Made by a program: the position numbers and the translations under genes. The notes under the pieces are model-generated. The model was not told the DNA's origin, ran no database searches, and saw only the letters and a list, made by a program, of their open reading frames with translations. Of a DNA stretch of 64,000 nt, positions 17,214 through 26,516 are shown piece by piece. Where the stretch lies: contig JAPOPC010000013.1 of the NCBI GenBank assembly GCA_026713105.1, positions 60,097-124,096 of the forward strand, read 5' to 3'. Numbering within the stretch: the stretch's first letter is position 1; each line of letters starts with the position of its first letter. The DNA is from Acidimicrobiaceae bacterium (lineage in GTDB: Bacteria; Actinomycetota; Acidimicrobiia; Acidimicrobiales; Poriferisodalaceae).

Positions 17214-18437
17214 TCAGCTGACGCCCGGCGGCACGTTGTCGATCATCACGCCGGTGTCGTGCAACTTGTCGATCTGTTCGTCGGACAGCCCCAGCTCCGC
17301 GAGGACCTCGCGGTTGTGCTCGCCCTGGAACGGTGCCAAGCCGGCGGGGGGAAGCTCGCCCGCGCTGAACTTCCAGGGCGGCGATGGGACGCGAGCGGTG
17401 CCCCCGGCACGGTCGTCGACCTCGCGGATGGCGCCACGCTCGGTGGCCCACTCGGACTCGGCGATCTCCGACACCGTGCGGATGGTGCCCACCGCCAGCC
17501 CAGCCTCACTGACCTGGGCCTCGAGCTCTTCGATGGTGCGGAACGTCAGCACCCAATCGCGGATCTCGGCATGCAGCTCGGCCCAGTTCTCGCGCCGGAA
17601 GTCGGGCGTGATGAACCGGATATCGAGCAGCAGGTCGTTGCGGCGCATCATGGCGCAATAGCGCTGGAACACGAACGTGGCGACGGGGCTGGCCGCGATG
17701 GTGATGAGCTGGCCGTCGGGGAGCTCGAACACCGGCGATTCAGGGGCGCTGAGCGCCAGCGGTTCGCCTTCGACGTCGATGTCCGACAACTCGTAGCTCA
17801 CGCGGTCATTGACAGCGAGCATCGAGTGCACCATGGCCACGTCGACGTGTTGCCCTTCGCCGGTGCGGTCGCGGTGCGCCAGCGCTGCCAGCGTGGCGAT
17901 CACGCCCTGGAGGCCGGTGTAGACGTCGGCGTGGTTGTACGCGTCGTTCTCGACCGAGGTCAACGTGTCGCCGTAGTGGCGCGAAATGATCTCTGTGAAC
18001 CCCGACTCGGCCTGCACCGTCGGGGCGAACGCCGGCCGGCTGCGCCACGGACCGGTCTGGCCGTATCCGCTGATCGACACCATGATCAGCGTCGGGTTGA
18101 CGGCGAGAAGATCCTGGTAACCGAGGCCAAAGCCGTCGAGCGTGCCGGGCCGGAAGTTCTCCACCACGATGTCGGCCTCGGCCACCAGCTGGCGCACGAT
18201 GTCCTGGGCTTCGACGAAGTTGAGGTCGAAGCTGACGGCGCGCTTGCCGCTGTTCTGCTGGGCGAAGTAGAGCGACATCGGTCCGACGTGGGGCTGGCCA
18301 CTTCGGCCCGTGTCCGGTGCGGGGGGCTCGATCTTGACCACCGATGCGCCCAGGTCGCGCAGCTGCTTGGTGCAATGGGGGCCGGCGAGCACCCGGGTGA
18401 AGTCGACGATCTTGACGCCGTCCAGCGGGGCGGTCAT
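17214..18437 (-). CDS. CaiB/BaiF family III CoA-transferase
   Basis: A 407-residue enzyme that moves CoA between acyl groups. It has the family start DGVKIVDFTRVLAGPHCTKQ, LGASVVKIEPPAPDTGR, VENFRPGTLDGFGLGYQDL, ISGYGQTGPW, and NHADVYTGLQGVIATLAAL, where the Asp is the expected catalytic nucleophile. The ATG at 18437 (MTAPLDG) overlaps the stop of the upstream enoyl-CoA hydratase as ATGA, which fixes the start. It probably activates an intermediate to its CoA ester for beta-oxidation. Confidence 0.9.
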   Translation of the reverse strand: MTAPLDGVKIVDFTRVLAGPHCTKQLRDLGASVVKIEPPAPDTGRSGQPHVGPMSLYFAQQNSGKRAVSFDLNFVEAQDIVRQLVAEADIVVENFRPGTLDGFGLGYQDLLAVNPTLIMVSISGYGQTGPWRSRPAFAPTVQAESGFTEIISRHYGDTLTSVENDAYNHADVYTGLQGVIATLAALAHRDRTGEGQHVDVAMVHSMLAVNDRVSYELSDIDVEGEPLALSAPESPVFELPDGQLITIAASPVATFVFQRYCAMMRRNDLLLDIRFITPDFRRENWAELHAEIRDWVLTFRTIEELEAQVSEAGLAVGTIRTVSEIAESEWATERGAIREVDDRAGGTARVPSPPWKFSAGELPPAGLAPFQGEHNREVLAELGLSDEQIDKLHDTGVMIDNVPPGVS

Positions 18438-19204
18438 CGGCCCTGGAAGATCGCGGTGCCGGGACCGGTCTCGGCGTAGGCGGTCATACCGGTCTGGAGG
18501 TCTTGCGAGGCCCACACGGGCTTCGCAGCCTCGTCCTGGACTACATCAGCGGCTCGCACACCCTCGCTCGTGGTGATGGCAGCCAGGCGTTTGATGGCGG
18601 CGTAGGAGACGTTCGGGCCCGTCGCCAACTGGCGGGCCCACGACAGTGACGCATTCCCCAGCTCGTCGTCTTCCACCACGACGTTCACGATGCCCCATTT
18701 CTCGAGCAGCACAGGATCGTGGCGGCGAGCGAACATCGCAATCTCTTTGCCGCGGCTCGCGCCGGCTCGATCCACGACGCGTTGCACCCCGCCGAGCAAC
18801 GGCATCAGGCCCAGGGTGGCTTCCACGAGTCCGAGTCGGGCCGAGGCCCCGCAGATGATGAAATCGCAGGCCAAGGCGATCTCGAATCCGCCACCGAGCG
18901 CAAGGCCGTGGACGGCGGCAATGGTGGGAAGCGGCACGCCCTCGAGTCGTTCGAGGACGGCGGCTGCGTCCTGGGAGCGGCCATCTTCGGATCCGAACCC
19001 GTCGACGTCGGCTCCGGCCGAGAAGTGCTTCATCTCGCTGCGGAGCAGGATCGCGCGGCCACCGGCGTCTGCTGCGCCCTCGAAGGCCCCGATCAGCTGA
19101 TCGATGAAGGCTCCGTTGAGCAGGTTGTGCGGTGGCTTGGCCATCGTGACCACGGCGACGGCGCCGTCCATCTCGAGCCGGACATGGTCGGAGGTGTCGG
19201 ACAT
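18434..19204 (-). CDS. enoyl-CoA hydratase/isomerase family protein
   Basis: A 256-residue crotonase-fold enzyme. It shows HFSAGADVDGF (oxyanion-hole strand), AAVHGLALGGGFEIALACDF and RLGLVEATLGLMPLLGGVQR, the three conserved blocks of the family. The second catalytic Glu region is present (GLVEATLG). Translationally coupled to the CoA transferase by a four-base overlap. The divergent upstream neighbour is the acyl-CoA dehydrogenase pair at 19351. Role: hydration of an enoyl-CoA in the same degradation pathway. Confidence 0.9.
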   Translation of the reverse strand: MSDTSDHVRLEMDGAVAVVTMAKPPHNLLNGAFIDQLIGAFEGAADAGGRAILLRSEMKHFSAGADVDGFGSEDGRSQDAAAVLERLEGVPLPTIAAVHGLALGGGFEIALACDFIICGASARLGLVEATLGLMPLLGGVQRVVDRAGASRGKEIAMFARRHDPVLLEKWGIVNVVVEDDELGNASLSWARQLATGPNVSYAAIKRLAAITTSEGVRAADVVQDEAAKPVWASQDLQTGMTAYAETGPGTAIFQGR

Positions 19205-19350
19205 GGGCCAAGTTTGGCGGGCGCGCGGCTGTGCCGCCCGGAAAGTCGGTCGTGGCTGCTCAGGCGGCACACCTCGTGCTGTAGTAACGCGTGAGGTCCA
19301 CGCGCAGTCTTCAGGGAAGATGGGGCCCGCGATCACTGAGGAGGAACGGG

Positions 19351-20526
19351 ATGGAGTTCGCATTCCCGGCCGAGGCAGAGCAATTTCGGAAGGAGTTGCG
19401 TGCGTTCATGGACGCAGAGCTGCCTGAGTGGTGGAACGGTCTGTTTCACGACGACGACCGCATCTATCCCTTCACCCGAGAGTTCTGCATGAAGTTGGCT
19501 GAGCGAGATTGGCTGACGATGTCGTGGCCCGTGGAGCACGGAGGCGTCGACGCCGACGTGTGGAGCCAGATGGTGGTGCGCGAGGAGATGTGGGCGGCCG
19601 GTGAGCCCCGCGGCCCGCAGTACATGAGCCTCAACTACATCGGCCCGATGCTCATGGAGTTCGGAACCGCCGACCAGCAGGAGCGGTTCCTCAAGCCGAT
19701 GGCTGCGGGCGAGGTCATGTGGTGTCAGGGGTTCTCCGAGCCCGAGGCCGGCTCCGATCTGGCAGCGCTGTCGACGAAGGCGACCGACGCTGACGGGTGC
19801 TTCTTGGTGAACGGTCAAAAGATCTGGACCAGCTACGCGACCGCTGCGGACTGGTGCTTGTTGCTGTGCCGCACCGATCCGGGTGAGCGGAAGCACCACG
19901 GTCTGTCGATGCTCATGGTCGACATGAACACTCCCGGGATCACGGTTCGACCGATCGACTCGATGGGCGGGCCACAGGAGTTCAACGAGGTCTTCTTCGA
20001 CAACGTCGAGGTGCCCTATGACTGCCTGCTGGGCCCGCGTGGTGACGGCTGGCGAGTCACGATTGCGACGCTGGCCCATGAGCGGGTTGGGGCTGCGCTC
20101 CACGCCCGGGTGAAAGTGCTGCTCGACGCTTTGATCGAGTACGCGACAACCACGAAGGATCCCGACGGCCGGCCGCTGGCCACGCGTCCGTCGGTGCGGT
20201 CCGGGTTGGTACGACTTCAGGCCCGATACCGAGCATCGAGGCTGTTGTCCTACCGAGTCGTCTCGGCCATGGAGGCGGGCGACGCCAACGACGTCGACCC
20301 CGCAGTCAGCAAGGTCTTCTCGTCCGAGCTCAACATCCTGATCGGCAATATCGGTCTCGACATCATGGGCGCCAGGGGACAGCTCAAGACCGGCGACGGC
20401 CACGCCCCGCTCGACGGGCTCATGAACGATCACTGGGTTCACAGCATCCCGCAGCCGATCGCCATGGGCACGAACGAGATCCAGCGGAACATCATCAGCC
20501 AGCGCGGCCTCGGCCTGCCCCGGTAG
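19351..20526 (+). CDS. acyl-CoA dehydrogenase, first of a pair
   Basis: A 391-residue acyl-CoA dehydrogenase. Blocks: MEFAFPAEAEQFRKELRAFM, VMWCQGFSEPEAGSDLAALS, LVNGQKIWTSYATAADWCLL, GGPQEFNEVFFDNVEVP and the C-terminal AMGTNEIQRNIISQRGLGLP. The ATG at 19351 has GAGGAA at 19340-19345, and residues further upstream are not conserved. The next dehydrogenase starts 12 bases later. Such tandem fadE genes often encode alpha2beta2 heterotetramers in actinobacterial steroid side-chain oxidation; a heteromeric enzyme is inferred here. Confidence 0.88.
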   Translation: MEFAFPAEAEQFRKELRAFMDAELPEWWNGLFHDDDRIYPFTREFCMKLAERDWLTMSWPVEHGGVDADVWSQMVVREEMWAAGEPRGPQYMSLNYIGPMLMEFGTADQQERFLKPMAAGEVMWCQGFSEPEAGSDLAALSTKATDADGCFLVNGQKIWTSYATAADWCLLLCRTDPGERKHHGLSMLMVDMNTPGITVRPIDSMGGPQEFNEVFFDNVEVPYDCLLGPRGDGWRVTIATLAHERVGAALHARVKVLLDALIEYATTTKDPDGRPLATRPSVRSGLVRLQARYRASRLLSYRVVSAMEAGDANDVDPAVSKVFSSELNILIGNIGLDIMGARGQLKTGDGHAPLDGLMNDHWVHSIPQPIAMGTNEIQRNIISQRGLGLPR

Positions 20527-20537
20527 GAGCGACTGCC

Positions 20538-21656
20538 ATGGACCTCATGCTCAACGACACGCAAGCGATGATTCGAGACGGCGCCCGGCGCTTTCTGGCC
20601 GACTCGCTCGATCCCGACACGGTCCGAGAGGTCGAGGCAAGTGCCGACGGCGTCAACTCCCAGATCTGGGCCCCGATGGCCGAACTCGGCTGGACCGCGC
20701 TTGCGCTCCCCACCGACATCGGCGGAGGCGGTGCAGGACTCGTCGATCTCTGCGTGCTGGCCGAGGAGCTCGGACGGGCTGCCGCATCGACGCCCCTCGT
20801 CGCCACGGCCGGCTTCGCGGCGGCCTTCCTTCAAGCCCTCGAGCCGACGGCGGTGACCCGCGACATGTTGAGCACGCTCGCGGCCAGCGACGCCGTGATC
20901 ACGCCCGCACTGGTCGACGCGGCTGGGCGTGACGAACGATCTGCCACGTCGAGCATCCTCACCGAGACGGACGCCGGTGCCACGATCTCGGGCGCGAAGG
21001 CGATGGTCCCGTACGCGTCGGTGGCGCAGGTGTTGCTCGTGTCGCTGACGACACCGGACGGCGAAGCAGCGGTCGTCGCCGTCAACCGCGACGCCGGGGG
21101 AGTCAGTTGGGCCCGCCATGGCGCCACGGGCGGGGACCCGCTGTTCCACGTCGAGTTCGACGACGTGGCCGTGCCCGGTGACCGCATCTTGGCCCGCGGC
21201 CCCGCCGCGGAGCGGGCCATCAACGCTGGATTGGACGCGGCCACCATCGTTGCCACCGCTGAAGCGGTTGGCTGCTGCGAAGGGATGATTCGGCTCGGGT
21301 CGGAGTACGCATCGAGCCGCCAGCAGTTCGGGCAGGCAATCGGAAGCTTCCAGGCGGTAGCCCACCCTCTCGCCGACATGCGTATCAATACCGACGCCTG
21401 TCGGCTCCTGGTCGCAGAGACCGCTTGGATGCTCGACCAGGGGTTCGACGCGACCCTGGAAGTCGCCGGGACCAAGATCTTCGCGAACGAGGTGATGGCC
21501 GACATGATCCATGCCGCCCACACCGTTCACGGGGCGATCGGCTACACGACCGAGTACGACCTGCAGCTCTACACCAGGCGCGCCAGGGCGTTCTGCCTGA
21601 GCCACGGCGACACCGACGCCCAGTCCGAGCGCGCGGCCGTCGCGCTCGGCCTCTAG
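20538..21656 (+). CDS. acyl-CoA dehydrogenase, second of a pair
   Basis: A 372-residue partner dehydrogenase. It has MDLMLNDTQAMIRDGARRFL, LGWTALALPTDIGGGGAGLV, a shortened middle beta-domain, YASSRQQFGQAIGSFQAVAH and the C-terminal VHGAIGYTTEYDLQLYTRRA. It lacks the G-T-x-E-I-x-R end of its neighbour, so the two subunits are not duplicates, which fits a heteromeric complex with divided roles. RBS GGAGCG precedes the ATG. Confidence 0.87.
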   Translation: MDLMLNDTQAMIRDGARRFLADSLDPDTVREVEASADGVNSQIWAPMAELGWTALALPTDIGGGGAGLVDLCVLAEELGRAAASTPLVATAGFAAAFLQALEPTAVTRDMLSTLAASDAVITPALVDAAGRDERSATSSILTETDAGATISGAKAMVPYASVAQVLLVSLTTPDGEAAVVAVNRDAGGVSWARHGATGGDPLFHVEFDDVAVPGDRILARGPAAERAINAGLDAATIVATAEAVGCCEGMIRLGSEYASSRQQFGQAIGSFQAVAHPLADMRINTDACRLLVAETAWMLDQGFDATLEVAGTKIFANEVMADMIHAAHTVHGAIGYTTEYDLQLYTRRARAFCLSHGDTDAQSERAAVALGL

Positions 21657-21718
21657 CCGAGCCGAGAGAGTGAACCAGCCTTCAGCGGCCGTGCTATATC
21701 ACCACGAGGGAGGCTCCC

Positions 21719-23020
21719 ATGGTGAGTGCTGAGGAGAACCGACTCTTGACCGAGAGTGGCCAGGGGACTCCGGGTGGGGACGTGCTTCGTCGGTACTGGC
21801 AGCCGGCGGCCCTTACGGAGGAACTCGACAGCGACCGGCCGGTGGTTCCCGTTCGCTTGCTGGGAGAGGACCTCGTGCTGTTTCGCGACGAACGAGGTCG
21901 TCTGGGCATGATCGGGCGCCGGTGTCCCCACCGTGGCGCTGATCTGTCGTTTGGCCGGGTGGAGGATGGCGGTCTGCGCTGTTCGTTCCATGGATGGCTC
22001 TTCGACGTGACCGGCGCGTGTGTCGAAACCCCGGCGGAAGCGCCGGGGTCCACGTTCCACACCAGGGTGTGCCAGGTTCAGTACCCGGTGGCGGAGCGCA
22101 ATGGCATCGTGTGGGCCTTCCTGGGCGAGGGCGATCCACCGGAGCTTCCCGGGCTGGATTGCTTCGTGGCGCCCGGCCCGCAGGTGTTCGCGTTCAAGGG
22201 CATGTGGGGGTGCAACTGGCTGCAGGCTCACGAGGTCGGCTTGGACCCGGCGCATGCTGCGTTCTTGCATCGCTTCCTCGGCCCCGAGGAGGGCACCTAT
22301 GGGCTGCAGTTCCGCGACACCATCGCGGACACCGGCGTGACCGTCGCCGAGCTGATGCGGGTGGCCTCTGCGCCGGACATCAAGATCGAGCCCACCCCGT
22401 TCGGGTTTCGGTTCAGGACGCTGCGCCGGTACCGGGATGAGTTCACCCATGTCCGGGTCTCGAATTGCATCTTCCCGAACGCGATCACGATCGCGATGAG
22501 CCGAGAGATGAGCATCACCCAGTGGCATGTCCCCATCGATGATCAGCACTGCTACTGGTACTCGATGTTCGTCAGCTACGGCGACCCAGTCGACGCTGAG
22601 GTCATGCGCGAGCAGCGCATCAGCCAGGTCACCCTGCCGGAGTACCGCCCGATCGCCGACAAGTCGAACAACTGGGGCTTCGATCCGGTCGAGCAGCGCG
22701 AGCGGACCTACACCGGCATGGGCGCCGACATCAATGTTCACGATCAGTGGGCGGTCGAGTCGCCCGGCCCGATCTTTGACCGCACGACCGAACACCTGAG
22801 CCCGTCCGATGTCGGCATCCGTGCCCATCGTCGCATGTACCGCGCCGCAATCCGCCAGCCCGACGCGGACACGCTTATCGGTGCGGCCGACCCCGGTGCG
22901 CTCCGCGGCCCCGGCGCCATCGACGGCGTCACGACCGGCGACGACTTCGACGCCGCGTGGCGCAGCCTCGAGACCAGACGACGCGAGGCCTCAGGGTGGG
23001 CTCCCGCGCTGGCGGACTGA
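21719..23020 (+). CDS. Rieske non-heme iron oxygenase, large subunit
   Basis: A 433-residue oxygenase related to phthalate 4,5-dioxygenase and 3-ketosteroid 9-hydroxylase oxygenases. The Rieske cluster motif is RRCPHRGADLSF with LRCSFHGWLFD (Cys-Pro-His and Cys-x-x-His). The mononuclear iron site is EVGLDPAHAAFLHRF (two His spaced by four). Ring or C-H hydroxylation needs a separate reductase, which is not adjacent. GAGGGAGG lies just before the ATG. It is followed after three bases by a glutamine-synthetase-like gene. Confidence 0.9.
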   Translation: MVSAEENRLLTESGQGTPGGDVLRRYWQPAALTEELDSDRPVVPVRLLGEDLVLFRDERGRLGMIGRRCPHRGADLSFGRVEDGGLRCSFHGWLFDVTGACVETPAEAPGSTFHTRVCQVQYPVAERNGIVWAFLGEGDPPELPGLDCFVAPGPQVFAFKGMWGCNWLQAHEVGLDPAHAAFLHRFLGPEEGTYGLQFRDTIADTGVTVAELMRVASAPDIKIEPTPFGFRFRTLRRYRDEFTHVRVSNCIFPNAITIAMSREMSITQWHVPIDDQHCYWYSMFVSYGDPVDAEVMREQRISQVTLPEYRPIADKSNNWGFDPVEQRERTYTGMGADINVHDQWAVESPGPIFDRTTEHLSPSDVGIRAHRRMYRAAIRQPDADTLIGAADPGALRGPGAIDGVTTGDDFDAAWRSLETRRREASGWAPALAD

Positions 23021-23023
23021 ACA

Positions 23024-24430
23024 TTGCACGGCACACCGAAGTTGGAAGACCGCTGGGACGCGGACTGGTCCGACGCCGCGGCCGCAGTGCAAGACCAGGT
23101 TCGCGACCTGGGGCTGCGAAGCGTTCGGGTCTCGTTCGCCGACCAGCACGGGTTGCTGCACGGCAAGGTTCTCGACGCGGCGCAGATCCCCCACGCGCTG
23201 CGCAGCGGCGTCTCGTTTCCGGCTTCGTTGCTCACCAAGGACACCGGCCGGCACTACGCGTTCAGCCTCTGGGAGCCCGACGGCGGCCCAACGCTTGCCT
23301 CGGTGATGGGGGCGCGCGACATGCTCATGGTCCCCGACCCCGCCACGTTTCGCGTGCTGCCGTGGTTGGACGGGACCGGGTGGATGCTCTGTGACCTGTT
23401 CAGCGTCGGGGGTGCTCCGGTCGAGCTGTCGACGCGCCGGATCTGTGCCGAAGCCCATCAGCGGCTGGCGGATCGAGGACTGCGGCTCCGCGCTGGTCTC
23501 GAGATGGAGTTCCATCTCTACCGCGTCGATGGATCCTCCGGTGACCACCAACGCATCCACCCGGGGTGGGACCTGCTGGCCGAGGACTACTCCGATCAGA
23601 TTGAACCGCTGCTCGAACCGATCCAACGTCACCTCACGGCGCTGGGCCTGCCGCCGAGGACGATCGAGGCCGAGCACGGCCCGAGTCAGGTGGAGCTCAC
23701 CTTCGCGCCCGCTGACGGCATCGAACTGGCCGATCAAGCGGTCCTGATCCGCGCCGCCGTCAAGCAGATCGCGAGGCGACACGGCCAGCATGCGACGTTC
23801 ATGTCCAGGCCAGCAGGCGACGACACCTTCACGACCGGCTGGCACATCCATCAATCGGTCCTCAGCGCCGACGACGGCCGCAACCTGTTCGCGCCGACGA
23901 TCCTCGGTGAAGCGCTCTCGGAGATGGCGATGCACTACCTCGGCGGGCTCCTCGACCACGCCGAGGAATCCTGCCTGCTCACCACGCCGACCATTACCGG
24001 CTACAAGCGCTACCGGCCCTACAGCATCGCTCCCGACCGGATCGTGTGGAGCCGCCAGCACCGCGGCGCCATGCTGCGCGTCATCGACGAGCCCGCGGGG
24101 CCTGCGACCAGAATCGAGAACCGCGCCGGCGACCCCGCTGCGAACCCCTACCTCTACCTTGCATCCCAAATCCTCTCAGGGATCGACGGCATCGATTCGA
24201 AACTCGAGGCGCCACCCCCCAGCGAGACGCCGTACGAGGCCGAGGCCGGACCTCTCCTGCCTCGCAGCCTCGGCGATGCCATCGACGCGTTCGACCGCAG
24301 CGGCTTCTACCGCAGCGCCCTCGGCGATGAAATCGTCGACTACCTCGTCGCCCTCAAAAGGTCCGAGTGGACACGGTTCGGTGCCGCAGTGACCGACTGG
24401 GAACAACGCGAGTACTACGACACCTTCTAG
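23024..24430 (+). CDS. glutamine synthetase family ligase (gamma-glutamyl-amine synthetase-like)
   Basis: A 468-residue catalytic-domain homolog of glutamine synthetase. Active-site elements seen: GLEMEFHLY (metal Glu residues), PSQVELTFAPADG, TGWHIHQSV, RYRPYSIAPDRIVW (ATP/phosphate region) and RIENRAGDPAANPYLYLAS. The N-terminal beta-grasp domain is short. It starts with TTG at 23024, only three bases after the Rieske gene, so the two are co-transcribed. By analogy with aniline and polyamine pathways, it may ligate glutamate to an amine that the Rieske oxygenase then attacks; this is inference. Confidence 0.82.
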   Translation: MHGTPKLEDRWDADWSDAAAAVQDQVRDLGLRSVRVSFADQHGLLHGKVLDAAQIPHALRSGVSFPASLLTKDTGRHYAFSLWEPDGGPTLASVMGARDMLMVPDPATFRVLPWLDGTGWMLCDLFSVGGAPVELSTRRICAEAHQRLADRGLRLRAGLEMEFHLYRVDGSSGDHQRIHPGWDLLAEDYSDQIEPLLEPIQRHLTALGLPPRTIEAEHGPSQVELTFAPADGIELADQAVLIRAAVKQIARRHGQHATFMSRPAGDDTFTTGWHIHQSVLSADDGRNLFAPTILGEALSEMAMHYLGGLLDHAEESCLLTTPTITGYKRYRPYSIAPDRIVWSRQHRGAMLRVIDEPAGPATRIENRAGDPAANPYLYLASQILSGIDGIDSKLEAPPPSETPYEAEAGPLLPRSLGDAIDAFDRSGFYRSALGDEIVDYLVALKRSEWTRFGAAVTDWEQREYYDTF

Positions 24431-24448
24431 TGGGCCTCGACGCGTTGG

Positions 24449-24465
24449 CTCGTGAGACTCACGAG
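24449..24465. terminator. hairpin between convergent genes
   Basis: A 7-bp perfect stem, CTCGTGA and TCACGAG, around a GAC loop lies at the junction of the convergent ligase and P450 genes and overlaps the P450 stop. There is no T-tract on either side, so termination function is only possible. Confidence 0.3.
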
Positions 24466-25628
24466 ATGCTGGCTCGGAACGACGAGAACCCCGCGAGCAT
24501 GTTGCTGGGGAACGGTGTGGGGTCTTCGACGTCGATCGTGGTGACTTTACGGGCCATAGCATCGAGCAGGCATTGCATCTCCAACTCGGCGAGGTGTGCT
24601 CCGGCGCAGCGGTGGACGCCGTATCCGAACGCCACGTGGTCCCTTGCGTCGCGTTCGATGTCGAACACAGCGGGCAGTGCATAGCGACGTTCGTCGTGAT
24701 TGGCGGCTGCGTAGAGAATCACCACCCGGTCGCCGGCCGGTACGAACACCTCGCCAGCCTCATAGTTGGCGTCGGCCAAACGGGTGAAGGCGCGCACGGG
24801 GGAACCGATGCGCAGCGCCTCGTGTACCGCCGCCGGAATCAGTGACCGGTCGTTCTTGACTTTGTCGAACTGGCCGGGGTTGCGTCCGAGCTGGTACAGC
24901 AGGTGACCGGCGCCAAGAATGGTGGTGTCGAGACTTGGAATGATGTAGTCGAAGACCAGCTTGCGGGCTTCGCTCAGATCGATCTTGCCTTCGTCGGCGG
25001 CCCGGAAGAGGCCCGCAGCCCACCCCTGCGGCGGCAGGTCGGCCGGGTCGAGGTCAAGCACGTATCGGCCGGCCTCCATCACGCCGGGCAGTCCTGCCTG
25101 GGCCCGCTCGTTCATCGGACCCAGCGCGTTGAAGGCGGCGCCTGCCCATTCGAGCATCCGAGCTCGTCCATCGGGGGGCAAGCCGATGAGCACGGAAATG
25201 AGACTCACGGGCAGGTAGCTAGAGAAATCGGACATGCCGTCGAAACTGTCCATGGCGAGCAATCGCTCGACCAACTCGTCGGAGAGTTGCTGCACTCGCT
25301 CTCGAATGTCGCGCACGGCGCTGGGCATCATGGGCTTCATCAGGGCGGAGCGCAGGCGTCGGTGCTCCTCACCGTCGCTCACCAGCGTGTTGGTATTGCC
25401 GGTGTTGTTGAGGGCGTCGTTCATGGCCACCCCCTTGCCTGACAGCAGAATCGAATCGGCGCGGAGCGCAGCGCGGACATCTTCGAAACGGGAGATTGCC
25501 CACATGTCGTAGGGCTCGAGCCAGACGACTGCGCCGGCGTTGCGAACCTGTTCGTACAACGGATACGGGTCGGCGATGGCTTCGTCGCTGAACAGTTCGA
25601 TATCGATGCTGGGCGATTTCGCAGCCAT
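24459..25628 (-). CDS. cytochrome P450
   Basis: A 389-residue soluble bacterial P450. Heme motif FGYGVHRCAGAHLAELE holds the Cys ligand; HEALRIGSPVRAF holds the ExxR pair. The I-helix oxygen-activation segment reads IPSLDTTI, keeping the acid-Thr pair but with Pro-Ser where Ala-Gly is usual. The ATG at 25628 (MAAKSPSIDIELF) is one base past the hydrolase stop, which sets the start; the open frame upstream is the hydrolase's shadow. Third gene of a Rieske-hydrolase-P450 operon. No ferredoxin is adjacent. Confidence 0.9.
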   Translation of the reverse strand: MAAKSPSIDIELFSDEAIADPYPLYEQVRNAGAVVWLEPYDMWAISRFEDVRAALRADSILLSGKGVAMNDALNNTGNTNTLVSDGEEHRRLRSALMKPMMPSAVRDIRERVQQLSDELVERLLAMDSFDGMSDFSSYLPVSLISVLIGLPPDGRARMLEWAGAAFNALGPMNERAQAGLPGVMEAGRYVLDLDPADLPPQGWAAGLFRAADEGKIDLSEARKLVFDYIIPSLDTTILGAGHLLYQLGRNPGQFDKVKNDRSLIPAAVHEALRIGSPVRAFTRLADANYEAGEVFVPAGDRVVILYAAANHDERRYALPAVFDIERDARDHVAFGYGVHRCAGAHLAELEMQCLLDAMARKVTTIDVEDPTPFPSNMLAGFSSFRASIS

Positions 25629-25629
25629 G

Positions 25630-26451
25630 TCAGATGTTGCTGATGCAGAAGTTGTGGACGAGATCGCTGAACGTCTCTGTCGCGAAGAGCATGAGCTGGT
25701 GAGGCGCGTCCGGGACGATCTCGATCTGGACTGGGCCACCGATGTCTGTCACCATCCGCTCGACCGCTGCTCGTGGTGCCAGGGCATCGTGCTCGCCTGC
25801 GGCGTAGAGGATCGGCTTCTGGTTGTCGGCGAGCGGTTGGGGTGGGTCGTATTGGAAGAACGACGCCCAGGAGGCCAGGTCGTAGCTCCACGTGTTGTAG
25901 GGGTCGAGCTTCTTTTGCTCGGCTGCGCCGGCGTAGCCGTAGTCGACGTCGAAGTTGAAGAAGGTGGCGATGTCGAGTCGGGCGCCCCGTCCGACTTGTT
26001 CGAGGACCTGGGCGACGTCAGGACTTCGCCACGGGGCGGCTCGGTCCTCCAGCAGCGGTGCGCCGGGGACGGCGAGCGAGCCCATGAGAATCGCGCCGGT
26101 GATGGCCGGGCTGTCGATGGCGGAGATGGTTGGTGCGACTCCGAGGCTCGACCCGAGCCCGAACACCGCAAGCCCGGTGGTCTCGTGAACATGGGCGGCG
26201 TAGTCCCGAGTGGCCTGAGCCCATTCGTCCATGGACCAGGTCCCTCGAGGACGATTGGTGGTGGAACGGCCGTGGCCGGGCGCGTCGTAGCTCCAGATGT
26301 CCACGGACTTTGCGGCGTGGTACTCGCAGAACCGGTCGTAGATTCCGCCGTGCCCTCCGAGGCCGTGGGAGATCACCAGCGCGTACTGGGCGTTGTCACC
26401 CCGATAACGGTGGGCGTGGATCTCGTTCAACACAAAGGTCTCGGTTCGCAT
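25630..26451 (-). CDS. alpha/beta hydrolase, paralog of the gene at 56407
   Basis: A 273-residue serine hydrolase. It has VISHGLGGHGGIYDRF (oxyanion region), WSYDAPGHGRS, the nucleophile elbow GLGSSLGVA, an Asp-bearing YAAGEHDALAP and the C-terminal His in APHQLMLF. A distinctive cap segment FFNFDVDYGYAGAAEQKK plus DPYNTW is shared almost unchanged with the hydrolase at 56407-57240, so the two are paralogs. The ATG at 26451 is chosen from alignment to that paralog. It may act on meta-cleavage products or esters. Co-transcribed with the Rieske and P450 genes. Confidence 0.85.
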   Translation of the reverse strand: MRTETFVLNEIHAHRYRGDNAQYALVISHGLGGHGGIYDRFCEYHAAKSVDIWSYDAPGHGRSTTNRPRGTWSMDEWAQATRDYAAHVHETTGLAVFGLGSSLGVAPTISAIDSPAITGAILMGSLAVPGAPLLEDRAAPWRSPDVAQVLEQVGRGARLDIATFFNFDVDYGYAGAAEQKKLDPYNTWSYDLASWASFFQYDPPQPLADNQKPILYAAGEHDALAPRAAVERMVTDIGGPVQIEIVPDAPHQLMLFATETFSDLVHNFCISNI

Positions 26452-26516
26452 GGCGTTCGTTCTCTTTGCTTCGTCGTCGGTGGGTTCAACCGACTGTTTG
26501 CCATGTGATGTCGCCG

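Noticed and set aside
23018..23026. Possible Sec codon or readthrough joining the Rieske and ligase genes.
   Set aside because: The two genes are in different frames (23020 stop, 23024 start) and each protein is complete, so it is an ordinary operon junction.
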